From contig AJFK01000597.1 in the NCBI GenBank assembly GCA_000467715.1, forward strand, positions 1 to 64,000: a stretch of DNA of 64,000 nt, read 5' to 3'. Shown one piece after another: positions 43,489 to 55,546 of this stretch. The position numbers were made by a program, and so were the translations under genes. Source of the DNA: Hysterium pulicare CBS 123377 (Eukaryota; Ascomycota; Dothideomycetes; Hysteriales; Hysteriaceae). The notes under the pieces are model-generated. The model did not search any database, was not told the origin of the DNA, and worked only from the letters and a program-made list of their open reading frames with translations. Position 1 is the first letter of the stretch, and each line of letters starts with the position of its first letter.

Positions 43489-46400
43489 ATGCGAAAGAGC
43501 GTAAAGGCATTCTGGTCGAAGAACAAAGGACGAGAGCACGAGGCAGGCTCGGTGATTCCAATTCGCACGATTTCTGTACATCCCTCCGTCAGGCCTTCAC
43601 GCGATGTATCAGACAATTACAATCCTCTTACACGGGGGGCCTCCAGTTCGAATGCTGAAGATGCTAATAATCAACGGACGTCAACATCTGAGCAGGAGTC
43701 GTTCGAGTAGCCAGCCTTGCCAGTAGAAGCTGAAGTTGAATGTATTCCGGAGAAGCTCAAGGGCCCAGAGGGATTCCCAACCAATCTAAAAACACGTAAA
43801 TGCGATATATTCCCAGAGGGAGAGACTCTAGGGCTGATACCACTGCACACCCCGAAAGATCTGAGTAATACCTTGATCGATATCATACTCGTCCATGGCT
43901 TGACTGGAGATGCCTTCCACACGTGGTATAAGCCGGGCGCATCGGAGAGCAAAGTCGGAAAGGATAATGATGATGGAGAAGGGCGGAACAAAGACGTACA
44001 AAAGGAGAGCAGCAAGCGGCGCCGTGATGCTGATGCAGAAATGGAAGAGGATGATATCGGTGTATACTGGCCGACAGCGCTACTCCTAGAAGATATCGCT
44101 GATGCTCGGATCCTCGCATTCGGGTATGATGCTGATGTGACCAAGGTGTTTGGTGCTGTAGGGCAAGGAAAGCTCCGCGATCATGCTGATACTCTCCTCC
44201 AAGACTTGGCTACGCTCCGAGATGCGGACGACACTGTAAACTAATAAAACTGCACTTCGCTACTATACTAACATAAAATAGCAAGATCGTAAGATCATTT
44301 TCATCGCTCATAGCCTTGGAGGGCTGATAGTGAAGAAAGCACTATGTCTTTCTGGGAGCAGTGGAGAAGTACGCTACAAACAGGCCGACCTTCATACCTT
44401 AGCAATTGCTTTCCTAGGCACGCCTCACCGCGGATCTTCTTTTGCGCCGTATGCCCACGGCCTTGCGTACATCTTAAAAACGCTGCGGAAAAGAACTAAT
44501 GCCAACATTGTTGGTCTCTTGAAACCGGGCTCGGAAGTACTCACTGACCTTGAAGGATCTTTCGGGATCTGGCTTCGTAAAAAGAACGATCACATACAAA
44601 TTGCCCCTTTCTACGAAGAGCTTGAGCTCCCTGTTGTCGGGAAGGTAAACATAATACAATTATCTGCCTACGTTGATTTCGCGCGCTAATCGTTAGAAGG
44701 TTGTTGACAAAGACTCCGCCAAAGTACTGGGTTATGTCCCAGTGCCCATTCATGCCAATCATATGGTAAGTGGAGCTATACTTCTACCTGAAATTGAATT
44801 ATCAGTTCCATCAGACCTGAAAATGAATAACATAGGATATGACCAAGTTCGATTCAAGAAAAGACCTTGGCTACCGAAGGATCTTAGGTCAGCTCAACAG
44901 TTGGCTGAAGCCCCTTCGACAGCAGGCGATAAAGATTAAGGAACTAAGCAAGGCTCAGGAAGGTTAGGCACAACATGGACCACACACCTTTAAGAACTTT
45001 CGCTCATATGCATTCGATCAGAGTGTCTAAGGAGTCTACACTACGAAGATACCGGCATCCGTCAAGAAACCTTAAACCGAGCCTTTGCTAACACGTTTGA
45101 ATGGGTGTGGCGCAAGGATGAATGTGGCTTCCTCGACTGGATTGAACGCGGTGGTCACATATTTTGGATCCACGGAAAACCGGGGTCTGGGAAATCGACT
45201 CTGGTTAAGTATTCGGCTGAAAACCTCAGCGAACGTGCAAATTTGCCTACTGGCGGACAATGTCGAACTAGCCGCGCAGTGTTTGTCGCTACGCATTTCT
45301 TTGAGTTTAATGGCAGCAAGATGTCGAGGTCGATCGAGGGCCTCCTCCGCTCATTTGCATGGCAAATCCTGAAACAAAACCACGATGCGTTCCCTGGAGT
45401 CATTTCCATATTTGAGGACCTGAAAAAGACCCACTCTGCTTTGAAATGGAGAAGGGGAGATCTCGAACGGTCCTTCAAACATATCCTATCTCTGGTCAAG
45501 GATACTCTAGTCCTTTTCGTGGATGCACTCGACCAGTTCGATGGCAAGTACGACCTCATTGCACAATTTCTTGTTGATTTCTTCCGAGATTGTCCGACGA
45601 ACGTGCGTGTTTGCGTCTCAAGTCGCTCACATTCAGAGTTCGCTCATACTTTTCGAGACTGCCCAAAGCTGGTCATTGAGGAAAAGACTGTGACTGATAT
45701 TGGCTAGTACACGTCAGCCGTTTCTAGCGATCTCTTGAAAGCGCCGGAATACGAGAATCAGTGCCAGTCACTTGTGGAAAGTCTTCCCAAACGCGCTGAT
45801 GGAGTATTCCTCTGGGTCAAGTTGGCTAGTGAGAATCTAGTCCGTGGATATAGGCGGTGTGAAGATATCTCGCGGCTTCGAAAGAGGTTAAACGGCCTAC
45901 CCCCTGAGCTATCTAAGCTCTACGTGCGTATAATCGAGGACATGGAGGACGAAGATCGAGATGACGTGGAGCGTATGCTAGCCATTGTTGTTTCTGCAGC
46001 CAGGCCATTGGCCATTTTCGAATTCCGTCACGTCCTCGAGAGCCAAAGTGTAGTGGCGCCAGCGACAGCATTGATCGAAAAGCGTATTCGCGCCATCTGT
46101 ACTGGATTACTTGAGGTGCGTATTGGAATTGTTCATCTGGCGCCCGAGACTGTCCTCACTTTCATGCAATCCTCACCGAGAGATACCCCACGTGGATTGT
46201 CCAGAGCAGCGTTACAACGAGGACATCTATACCTTCTCAAGGCGTGTTTGTTCAAACTTCGAGCGTCCCGTAGTTTGCCCCTTATTCAAGGCGTTACTCA
46301 GAAAGTGTACAACCGTTATAACAGTGCAGAGGACTACGCCTCAGGGGCCAAAGATTCGCTCGCAGGTGATTCTTTCTTCTACCGACGGTCTGTCGAAGGT

Positions 46401-48044
46401 TTTTCGAGCTACGCAATTCTACATTGGGTTTCCCACGCAATGTCGGCCGAAGAGTCCGAAGACATCCATGCATCAGATCTACCAGCTCAGCCATGGCTGT
46501 CGATAGACTTGTATCTCCTCTGGCAGGAATGGTATCTGGCTATACGCTGGGAGGCTGACGACCTTACATCAAGTAATTTCCAGAAACCGAACCAGAATCT
46601 AGCAACTCTGCTGCAATTTTCTATGATCCACTGCATAAACGCTTTTCCGAAGAGCGATAGGCTTGACGTCTATTGGAATCCTACTGATTATCGACAAGCT
46701 ACTAAAAACACCACCTTCTCCCTGCTCTCCAGACTTAGTACCCGCAGGATGATCCAGCATTACTGTTCTTTCGCAGAATTGAATAACCAGTTGCAGAAGG
46801 GCCTTTATATCGAAAAGGATCCTGCGCAAGCACTACCGGCGTCACTAATGCGGGACTTACCAGTCCGAATTTCTATACAGGCGAGAAAAATCAGGTTGAC
46901 TCGTCCTGCCATAACGCTGGAAGTTGCGCCGGAACGAGCCCTGCATGGGACACATCCCAAGGGAGAGACTCTTTCAGAGCACTGCCCTTTTCTCTTCATC
47001 CCAATTGGAAATGAAGAGAAAGACGACATTGATTTTCTATTTCGACAAATTGAACTTGCGGAAGAAGGGACTGCTCCGTATCGGCCAACTCTTCTTGGCT
47101 CTTTGCCATTTTCAACCGATCCTCTTGGAAGTTTGCAAAGAGTAATGGACCACGTAATGGAATGGGGCCTGCCAACTGATACCGTGGTTACGGAATCGCT
47201 TCGACGCGATCCAGGAACCCCGCTACAGTACGCCGCATACCACACACTTCCAACAGTCGTTCGCGCACTCCTCATGAACGGTGCTTGTCCCAACTTTGAA
47301 TCCAAGTGCTCAATGTTCGGCAGTCCACTCCTTGCCTCAATATACAGCGTAGAGAAAGCTTTTGAAAAAGGCGGCGGAGCAGTCGAACACGGCTTAGCAC
47401 CTCAAATCGAGATTATTGGGATGCTCCTGGAACATGATACGGATCCCAATCTCGCGGCTAGCGGCACAAGCATAGGTCTCAAAACACCACTGGAAGCCGC
47501 ATGCCGCATTTACAAGAGCCATTCAACACATGTTAGACACGGTGTCCGACCACTCGAACAGATTATCAAAATGCTACTTATCAACGGGGCCAAGGCCGAC
47601 TCTCTCACGAGAGCACTCGTTCGACCTTTGACGGACCGTAACCTTTGGAATCTATTGGAAAACTTCAACCTTGTGAGGAGGAAAACTCAGTGGAATTATG
47701 ATACAACGGCTCAAGAGGTTCCAGATGAGGCACAGCGCAAGAAGCGCATCATGAACGTTGAATCCTCTAACGTTAGATTCCCAATCTCTTGTTCGGACAC
47801 CACTGTCATCTCGGAAAACATACGTCGGGAAGATACCATCACCCCACAAAACATACGTCGCCAGGCCACCCTCGTCCCAAGCAGCCTACCTCGAAAAGTA
47901 CCCTACTTTCACGAGGTTCGGAAAATTCCAAAGCGCACAATAGAGATCTATGACCTGGATGATCGCTCAAGGACTATTGGCGGCGCTATCTCACGCGACC
48001 CTCCGAATGCTGATACAGCTCGCTCTGACACAGTATGGAATTGA
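43489..48044 (+). CDS. NLR-type protein: alpha/beta-hydrolase, NACHT, ankyrin repeats (in-frame stops)
   Basis: STAND-class sensor candidate with three parts. An N-terminal lipase/SERAC1-like alpha/beta hydrolase shows IDIILVHGLTG, then IIFIAHSLGGLIVKKAL with the nucleophile Ser, and FLGTPHRGS. A NACHT follows, with Walker A GKPGSGKS (45174-45197) and Walker B LVLFVDALDQF (about 45508-45540). The C-terminal part ends in a few ankyrin-like units (GTPLQYAAYHTLPTVVRALL) and an 11-residue triple repeat. Introns at 44236-44281, 44645-44696, 44766-44835 and 44963-45021 join all parts in frame. Two in-frame TAG codons remain. The one at 43708 could fall in an intron beginning near 43604. The one at 45705, after Walker B, has no such explanation, so the gene may be inactive or truncated. 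It is probably one arm of a fungal recognition system. Confidence 0.75.
47799..47897. repeat. 33-bp triplication in the NLR C-terminus
   Basis: Three in-frame 33-base units code TTVISENIRRE, DTITPQNIRRQ and ATLVPSSLPRK. The first two are closest, and the third is diverged. Confidence 0.65.
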
Positions 48045-48940
48045 CGCTTTAACTAGACAACAATTAGAGTCCAAGGCTCAGATTGAATGACCAACCATAA
48101 GGGGTCGAGACTTACCATCATCAAGACTAACATCTCGCAGCTATAGTCAACCCATAGGGAAATAGCTCCGCGAGAACTTAGGACTGATTGAGCCTGGTAA
48201 CCGACATGCCTATCTGGGCCAGTAAAGCTCTGGATGGCGACCAAGCTTGTCGAAGCTGTACCAGGCAGGATCGGACTGCAACTGGCTGAACAAGTTCATC
48301 TCTATTATCCTGTGCCTTGCACTGCCATCATGTCGTTGCTTTCGAGTTCCTCAGCTGGCTCAACAACTTCCGCAACAATGTCATAGGTACATCAGGTATA
48401 CTATCGTTTATACCAAGCCCGGACTGAAATATTCCACGGAAGACATTGGCAGAAAATCTTGTATTTCTCAAAGGGGAAGTTAAGCGTAAAACTTTTGGAG
48501 AAACTCATAATGAAGATCCTCTTCAGTTATTACGCTGTTATGCTAAGGTAAGGCTCGAAAAAGAACTCTACACCATTTCTTTCATAATCTATCTTTACCA
48601 ATACTCTACTTTATACTGAAAATTTCATAGCAAGAACTATACATTATCCTCACCAACCCCAAGCACTTCAAAACCACCAGATTTCAGAATTCATAACAAA
48701 GCATCTATTTCATACAAACATAGATACATCTATCATACTTTGAAAACATCATTGGCATCAATAAACCCCCATATGCCGAAATAAGCATCCCCAACCCAAA
48801 AACACCATGGCCCCCAAAACTCTCTATCCAAAGAACACAATGCAAGCTATGCAAATAAAAACCCGAATCCCAAATCTCATAACACATACATACATATACA
48901 CATCTCCCCAACCAATCCCTAGAACCCAAGTCCCGAAGCC
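48045..48940. other. Convergent 3' flanks of NLR and DNF3
   Basis: About 900 bases, A/C-rich toward DNF3. No gene, RNA or repeat seen. Confidence 0.5.
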
Positions 48941-51900
48941 CTACTCCTTCCTAACCCTCCCAAACCCCCTCCTAAGCATCTCCGCCAAATCCTCACTCCT
49001 CCTCGCCTCTCCCGTTCCAACCTGAATCTGAACCGGGACCTCTTCAAGCTCCACCGGGCGATTCCGAAGCAAATCCCTAACCTCACCTTCTCTCTTCTCC
49101 TCCTCTTTCCTCTCCATCTCGTCATCACTCCTCTCCTTTTTCTTCTCTTTATTCCCCCTATCCCACCCCAACTGGAGTTCGGAAGCAGCAGCCTCTTCAA
49201 ACCGTCGTTTGATACTCGGATCCCGTTCCAGGGCTTGGAAGACATCGGTGTCGGACGTGAAAAAGGCGGCTCTGAGTGCGCCGACGCCGAGTTCGAAGAT
49301 GATGGTGCTCGAGACGATGAGGATGAGAGTAAGCCACCACGTCGCGTTCCTGCCGAAACTAAAAAACAGCGCGTCGCGGACTTTATAGATAGGCGCAGCG
49401 GGATTATAAGTCGTCGACAGAATGATGTTCCAAAGGAACCAACCACCAATAGAGCAAATAAGCGAAATACACACGACGACGGATTTGTTGTGCATTTCGA
49501 TGACTTGCATTTTCGTCGAGATGAGGATGACGCAGGCGGTGAAGGTCAGGTCGCCCATGGCGAAGAGGCCGTTGTCCGACGTGAAGAGGGCTTGGCCGTA
49601 GAGACCTAGCATGCAGAAGTAGACGACCATTGCTTCGGAGGCGGCCATGAACATCCAGCCGAGGTAGACGCGGAAGTTGAAGCCTTGGTTCGACTGGCCT
49701 TTTGTGTAGAGTTCGGGGACTGCGAGGAGGGTTGAGGCAGAGAGGTCTTTTTCGAAGATGCCCATGAAGATTACGGGGAGGGAGGTGAAGAGCTGGTGGG
49801 GGTTAGTTTTTGGGCTGGGATGGGTGAAGGGAGAGGGAATAGGCTTACGGTGTTGAACATGGAGAGAGACCATGATTCGTAGAGAGAGGTACCTGTGTAG
49901 CCTGCCCAGCGCTGGTATAGTGCTTGTGTGAGATAGAAGAGCTTAAGGCTTATATCAGCATGTTTGAATATACGATAGATCGTAGAGACTTACCATTTCC
50001 TTCCAAAAAGTGCCAACTGTGTACTTGCACGTCCGGATATAATTCCAGCGTCCGTGCACGAGCAGCAGCTTCGTGAGAAACCTAAACTGTGCAATGGAAT
50101 AGTCGGAAGTACGAGCAGCTTGCAAGCCTTCCTTTCCAGTAATGCCAATACCAACATGCGCTTCTTGTATCATGGCAATATCATTGGCACCGTCGCCGAT
50201 GGCAAGCGTAATGGACTTTTTGACCCGTTTGCGAATCCCTTTGACGAGACCAGCCTTCTGAGAAGGAGATGCTCGACAACAAATAACCGAGTCTGCAAGC
50301 ACGGCTAGTTCGTAGAAAAGGGCTTTGAGACCTTCGTCTTCGTTGATCATTGAAAGCGTCTGCCCGTCTACGACGATCACGGAGTGAGCCACTTTGCTAC
50401 GGTTGATCTCGAGTATCGCTGCTCCGATGTACTGTTCCACTTCACCCGTTTCATGATCTAATACCGTGACGGATGAGTAGTCTTTGATCAGACGACAGGA
50501 GTGTCCGATGTTGATTGCTGTCTCTCGTTTGTCACCGGTCAACATCCACATCTTGATATTAGCTCGTCGAAGCTTGTCAATAGCCTCTGGCACACCTCGT
50601 TGAAGCTTGTCTTCGATAGCTGTTGCCCCCGCCAGTTCAAGTTCTTGTTCGATGAGGTCACCGGCTTGCTCAATCAAGCGTTGCCGATCAACGAGGCTTG
50701 TGGTGGCGTCCAAGTACCCTTTTTTCCAGGTCGCATACTCCTCTTCGTCTAAAAAGCGATACCCATAAAGCAGCGTTCGGAGTCCTTCGGTTGCAAAATC
50801 GTTGATGTGTTGGAAACAACGTTCGATTACAAGGCCGTCATCTGTAACAAGGGCTTCGTCAACTATATCGTCCATTTCCTCCATGTGAAAAGAGCTTCGA
50901 GCGTCCGATAAAGCCATTGATTGACGCCCTAGTTGTCCGGAAGGCCGTGGAGTGTAATACGCGTTTGTGTCCTCTACAGAAATGTCAACATCCCGTTCTC
51001 GCTCGCGAAGCCACTCATCCACTTCATCGCGAATAGGATTTAGGCCCCGCTGAACTGAGCTTGTTCGCCCTACACCACCGATACTTCCACGACTGAGAGT
51101 CGTGCTTGCACGTCCAAGAGTGAAACTTGCCCGTGCAGCTTGACCTAGAGTAAGACTCCTTCTGCCGCCAACGCTACTTTTACGCTCAACTTGTGAGCTC
51201 TTGCGTGCAATGGCATACTGTGCCTCCAAACTCTTTCTCTTACTAGCCCGCCGTTCGATCTCGACAACTTTCTTGTTTGCAAGTGTAGCCAGCTTGAGAC
51301 GCTGCATGACGATGGAATCTGCTCCTTTGCAGAAGAGGCATATCCGTCGGTCGGGGAATCGCACCACGATCGACATTCTCTTGCGTTTGCTGGAGAACTC
51401 AATAACATCGAGTACCTCGAAAGTATCGAAGGTGGGTTCGCCATCTGTTCCAGAAGGCAAATATTTTAGGGTGATGGTGTGCACATCACGGTTAATCACC
51501 AAGAAACCCAACTCTTGGGCCGCTTGTACGAGAGCGAGTTCATCGGGCGAAGATGCCATGAAATGTGTTTTTCCGTCTTCCTCGCTTTCTGGAAGACAGG
51601 TATGACAGAGGGCAATAGATAAGAGAAATAGACGTGCCTTTTTTGCAAAGACTGTATATGGTTTCCGTTGGATGTACCGAATCATGTCAGTTGTAAGTAG
51701 CTCCGGTTGAGCTTTCCCAGGCCTCGCAGTAGACTTCCATTTTGAACTCTGATGCTGTACTCCGGCATTATCCTGGCCGTTGCTGGATTCACGATCATCA
51801 CTTGTGTTGGCGGCGTTGTCTCGTAGACTCGCTGAAATATCCAGTGAACGGGTTTCGCGGGTCTTTTTTGCAGGCTTCTTTCCTTTACTTCGCTTCTTAT

Positions 51901-54130
51901 GCAGGAGACGCTCTTTGGTGGTTTCCTGAAGATCGGCATCATGAAGCCACGCTGTACCTGCCACACTCATCTTTCGGAATTTCATCGAGTTGTCCGTTAG
52001 CGTACCAGTCTTATCTGAGAAGATGTAGCTAATCTGCCCAAGTTCTTCGTTAATTGTGGATGTCCTCGCTTCGAATGGAGTGTTCGACACTTCATCGTAC
52101 ATATCAATGTCGTTCAAGAAGTACATCTGCGCAAGCTTGACGATTTCCAAGGCCACATAGAGTGAAAGTGGAATCATGGTGTTAAACATGATGATGAAGG
52201 ATGTAAGGACAGGGAAGAAGGCGACCCTAGCATTCGAGAGATACCAAGATTTGTTTTCTGTTTGCGCTGACCAAATCTGATAGGCGACTGTATTGAAGAT
52301 AGCAAGGGCAATGACAAATATGACAATGACGATGACGATCTTGTTGACGATGGCTTGGAGTGAAGGAGCTTTGATACGAGGGTTCTTGTTGGCATTCATT
52401 CGAATGCGACATTCCTCGCCCGAGTAGATCACCATTCCGATTGCATTAGGGGTGTTTCTGAGAATGCTGCCGCGACATATGACTTCAGAAGTAGTCAAAG
52501 GTGCAGTCTCCCCATTAACAGACACTCGGCCTTCAAAGCTGTAGAGATCTAGATTAGGATCCTCGACCACGAATTCAGCATCACAGGAAGCGATGGCTTC
52601 CGCCGCCTTGCAGGCTTTCGAAAGAGACGCTGTCGTTTGTTTGCTTTTGAGATTCGTCTCTCCGTCCAAGGCCATGGTTTCGACGTAAGCTATGCCGTTT
52701 TCACCACTAGTATGTAACAGGACAAGGTCAGCTGGCGCTGGATCATTCCGGTCCAACTTGACAATATCCCCAACCTTGAGGTCTTTCCATTTAGTCGTCG
52801 CCCATTGCAAAGATTCCGTTGATGCAGTCGACCGCGTTTCTTTATCGGAACTAGCGGTTGGGATGCGCTCGGAAGCATGGAATACCTTCGCATCTCGGTT
52901 ATTCTCTGCCTTGTCAAGACGGTATCTTCGAAGGTCGTCGTAACCTTCCTTTCCAATGGATATGCTAACGAAAAATAGTAACGGAGCAATGGTTGTGTAA
53001 GTTCCAGTGGTACTAAGACCGGGTATCATTTGCAGAATGGAAACACATAAAAAGTAAAAGTTAGCGAGTTTCGAAAATTGGGCGACCAGTTGTCGAGGGA
53101 CAAAGTTCCACGCATTGTACCGAGTAGACCGAATCGTGTTCCCAATATAAGGCTTGTTTGTCCTTTCGTCTATCAGCGCAGTTTTGCGATGAGAACCCAG
53201 ATATATATGCCGGCCATCCTTGCTCGGTGGAATCTCTTGTGTTCGTAAGATGAACTTCTTCGCTCGAGTAGTATAGAACTGGATGTTCCGCCTTATGCCA
53301 CCTTTTCGAGCTTTCGCCCGTACCCATTTTTCATAATTAGGTAGAGCTGAGACTCCTTTGACGCCTTTGGATTTAGACGATCCTTCGGAAAAGTCGGCAA
53401 ACTGGACATCGGCAGGAGAGATCGTCACTGTTGCATCGTCGGACTTCTTCCCTTTGAAATCCCATTTCCGAAAACCATCACTCTGCATTAGTGACGGCTG
53501 TTGAGAAGAGCCGGCTCCATCTTGTAGTTCAATGATCGACCCTGGAGAGTGGACCTGATCTTCAACGGTCCGGCGAAACAATGCACTTCGTAATGAATAC
53601 CCACGATTCCTAGATGTTGGAGAAACCAGTACATCCCTTCCTGTACTTCTTGGTGATAAGGGGGAGGTGAGATGTGAAGGAGGCCGAACGGTGCCTTGAC
53701 CTATTACTGCCGAGTCTCCAGATGCGCCCTGGGTATTTATGGTGAGATCCGGCGTCCCTGGCTGCTTATTGGATGCCGACTCTCCCCTTCCTCGGATAAC
53801 ATCATCGATTGATTCGGTATTGGAGGCATTTCTCGCTGTGTGAAGTGGGATGTGTCTCTCGATATCGGTGGAGAAGCGAACGCGCGGGGAGTCGGTCGAT
53901 GGTCTAGTTATTGCGGCATTTGCGCCATTGTATATGGCCGAAGACATGGAAGCGATTGGAACATCAGGGTCCGTGGCTACTCTTCGAGGGTTCTCGACAT
54001 TATAAGGTGTGAGGGGAACCGACGGTTCGGTCGAAGCTGGTGTCTCGAAGTCGTCGTCATCTTGGTGGGACGAGTGTCGTCTTCGAACACCTTCGCTGCT
54101 AGGCTTAGGAACATCGCCGGTTCCAGACAT
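48941..54130 (-). CDS. DNF3: P4-type phospholipid flippase, Dnf3-like
   Basis: Three exons on the minus strand: 54130-49994, 49941-49849 and 49792-48941, giving 1693 residues. It moves phospholipids to the cytosolic leaflet of trans-Golgi and plasma membranes. The phosphorylated Asp is D706 in DKTGTLTDNSM; DGETNLK (actuator) and GDGANDIAMIQ (hinge) are intact. KFRKMSVAGTAWLHDADLQE and LLHKKRSKGKK after the DKTGT motif point to Dnf3 rather than Dnf1/2 or Drs2. The N-terminal ~260 residues and the C-terminal tail are disordered. The nucleotide-binding domain carries an Arg/Ser-rich insert (RKSSQVERKSS, RRSLTLGQAARASFTLGRAS). Introns are 49942-49993 and 49793-49848, both in phase. The last membrane helices are on exons 2 and 3. 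Confidence 0.93.
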
Positions 54131-55546
54131 GATTGAAGTTCATGAAGGAGATGTTCTGTTGTGGAATGAATTCGGGTCAGCTATGAGGCTTTGAGAGCCA
54201 AGTTTTACCAAGCCAAGAAGGTGTTTTGACGATGGCGCAGTTCGGTCATACCTGGCCTTACGCGTCGTACTTGGCCCTGTGGACTATAGAAGAAGAAGTC
54301 ATCAGAGGTATTCGAGCGAGTGGAGTGTGCAAAGAGAGTGAGATGCAATGCGACCAAAGCAATGCAGACATGCAAGACTGTTTCGCAGCATCAATGAAAG
54401 CGGCAGCTGGACCCATCTGGGTGTGGTGCAAAGCCACATGCCCGTGGGAGAACGAACCCCTGCATGCGAACCACTGGCTGCCTAGGTGGTTTATTTTAAG
54501 CCCACCTGACATCATTGCAGCATTCTCGTATAAATCTAACCTTTCTCTAGTAATTGCATATTCGGTCGTAGGGCAGACCTCAAGCGCGCATCGGTCTCAA
54601 AGATTAGTTAAGCAAGCTTCCTCACAGGTCAACCAAATCCATAAACCGACGAGCTGCTCCACCCAACCAAACAAGTCACGGCCAAATCCGACAGTCGCCA
54701 GGAGTCTGGATGGAATGCTTTAAACGGGCGAGCCTTAGAAGCACAGTGGGAACCGTGGAAGGCTTGGATAATCTCATCTAAAGCTCTCCTGCTTGGTGTC
54801 GCAGGACCTCACTCAAGCCTAAACATTACAGTTTAGGAAGATATATACTTGGGAAATTAGGCATAATCATTCACAATGCAACGAGCATCCTACATACTCC
54901 TTTCCAACGCTGCATCCGCATGAACACCAGCCCAAGAATGATCAAAGTTGCCTGAGCTACTAGATGAAAATACCATCTCGTTCATATATGGGGAGAAATA
55001 GATTGCAAAATGCTATTAAGCCTCCAAAAGGGCCGAAAGAGGGGTACTCGGAAATCAATGGAAAAGCAATCTCAGGCCTGTGGCAATGCTCCCAAGGCAG
55101 GTCTCAATAGATAGGGAAAATGCTTTGACCGAGGATCCTGGATCAGTGGTCCTCTTTTGATTAACAAAGGAAAAGCAAAAGATCATGGAAGATGATCAAA
55201 GTCGCCATGCAGCACGCTAAAAGCAATTTGCAAAGAACCTCCAAGCAAGCACGAGATGAAAAGATCACCATGACCATTGATATGAGGAAAAGCCCGAGAA
55301 CTTCCAAAGAATACTTTAGCAATGTGGTATAATAAGAAGAAGGATTTCGTTGATGATAATCATCCTCCCAAAAGCTCGGAGGCGCACCAACTCCAATGTA
55401 GATTTCTGTCGGAGGTTTAAGTCCAGTCGTCGCGGTTCATTAAGTCTGATATTCGAAACATAGCCCCGCGCCTTGTAATATGCGGCATAAATAAAAGGTG
55501 CATTCCATGATGATGACGTGTTGATGAAGAACATTATCGATGCCAC
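54131..55546. other. Long spacer between DNF3 and samB
   Basis: About 1.4 kb. A 163-codon frame beginning at ATG 54232 is head-to-head with DNF3 but shows no family resemblance, and I do not call it. The rest holds no gene or repeat that I can see. Confidence 0.45.

Noticed and set aside
44236-45021. Apparent stop codons between hydrolase and NACHT parts of the NLR
   Set aside because: They fall inside four introns with good GT donors and AG acceptors that restore one frame, so they are not lesions.
54232-54723. 163-codon frame divergent from DNF3
   Set aside because: No family resemblance, low-complexity end, and it lies where the DNF3 promoter is expected.
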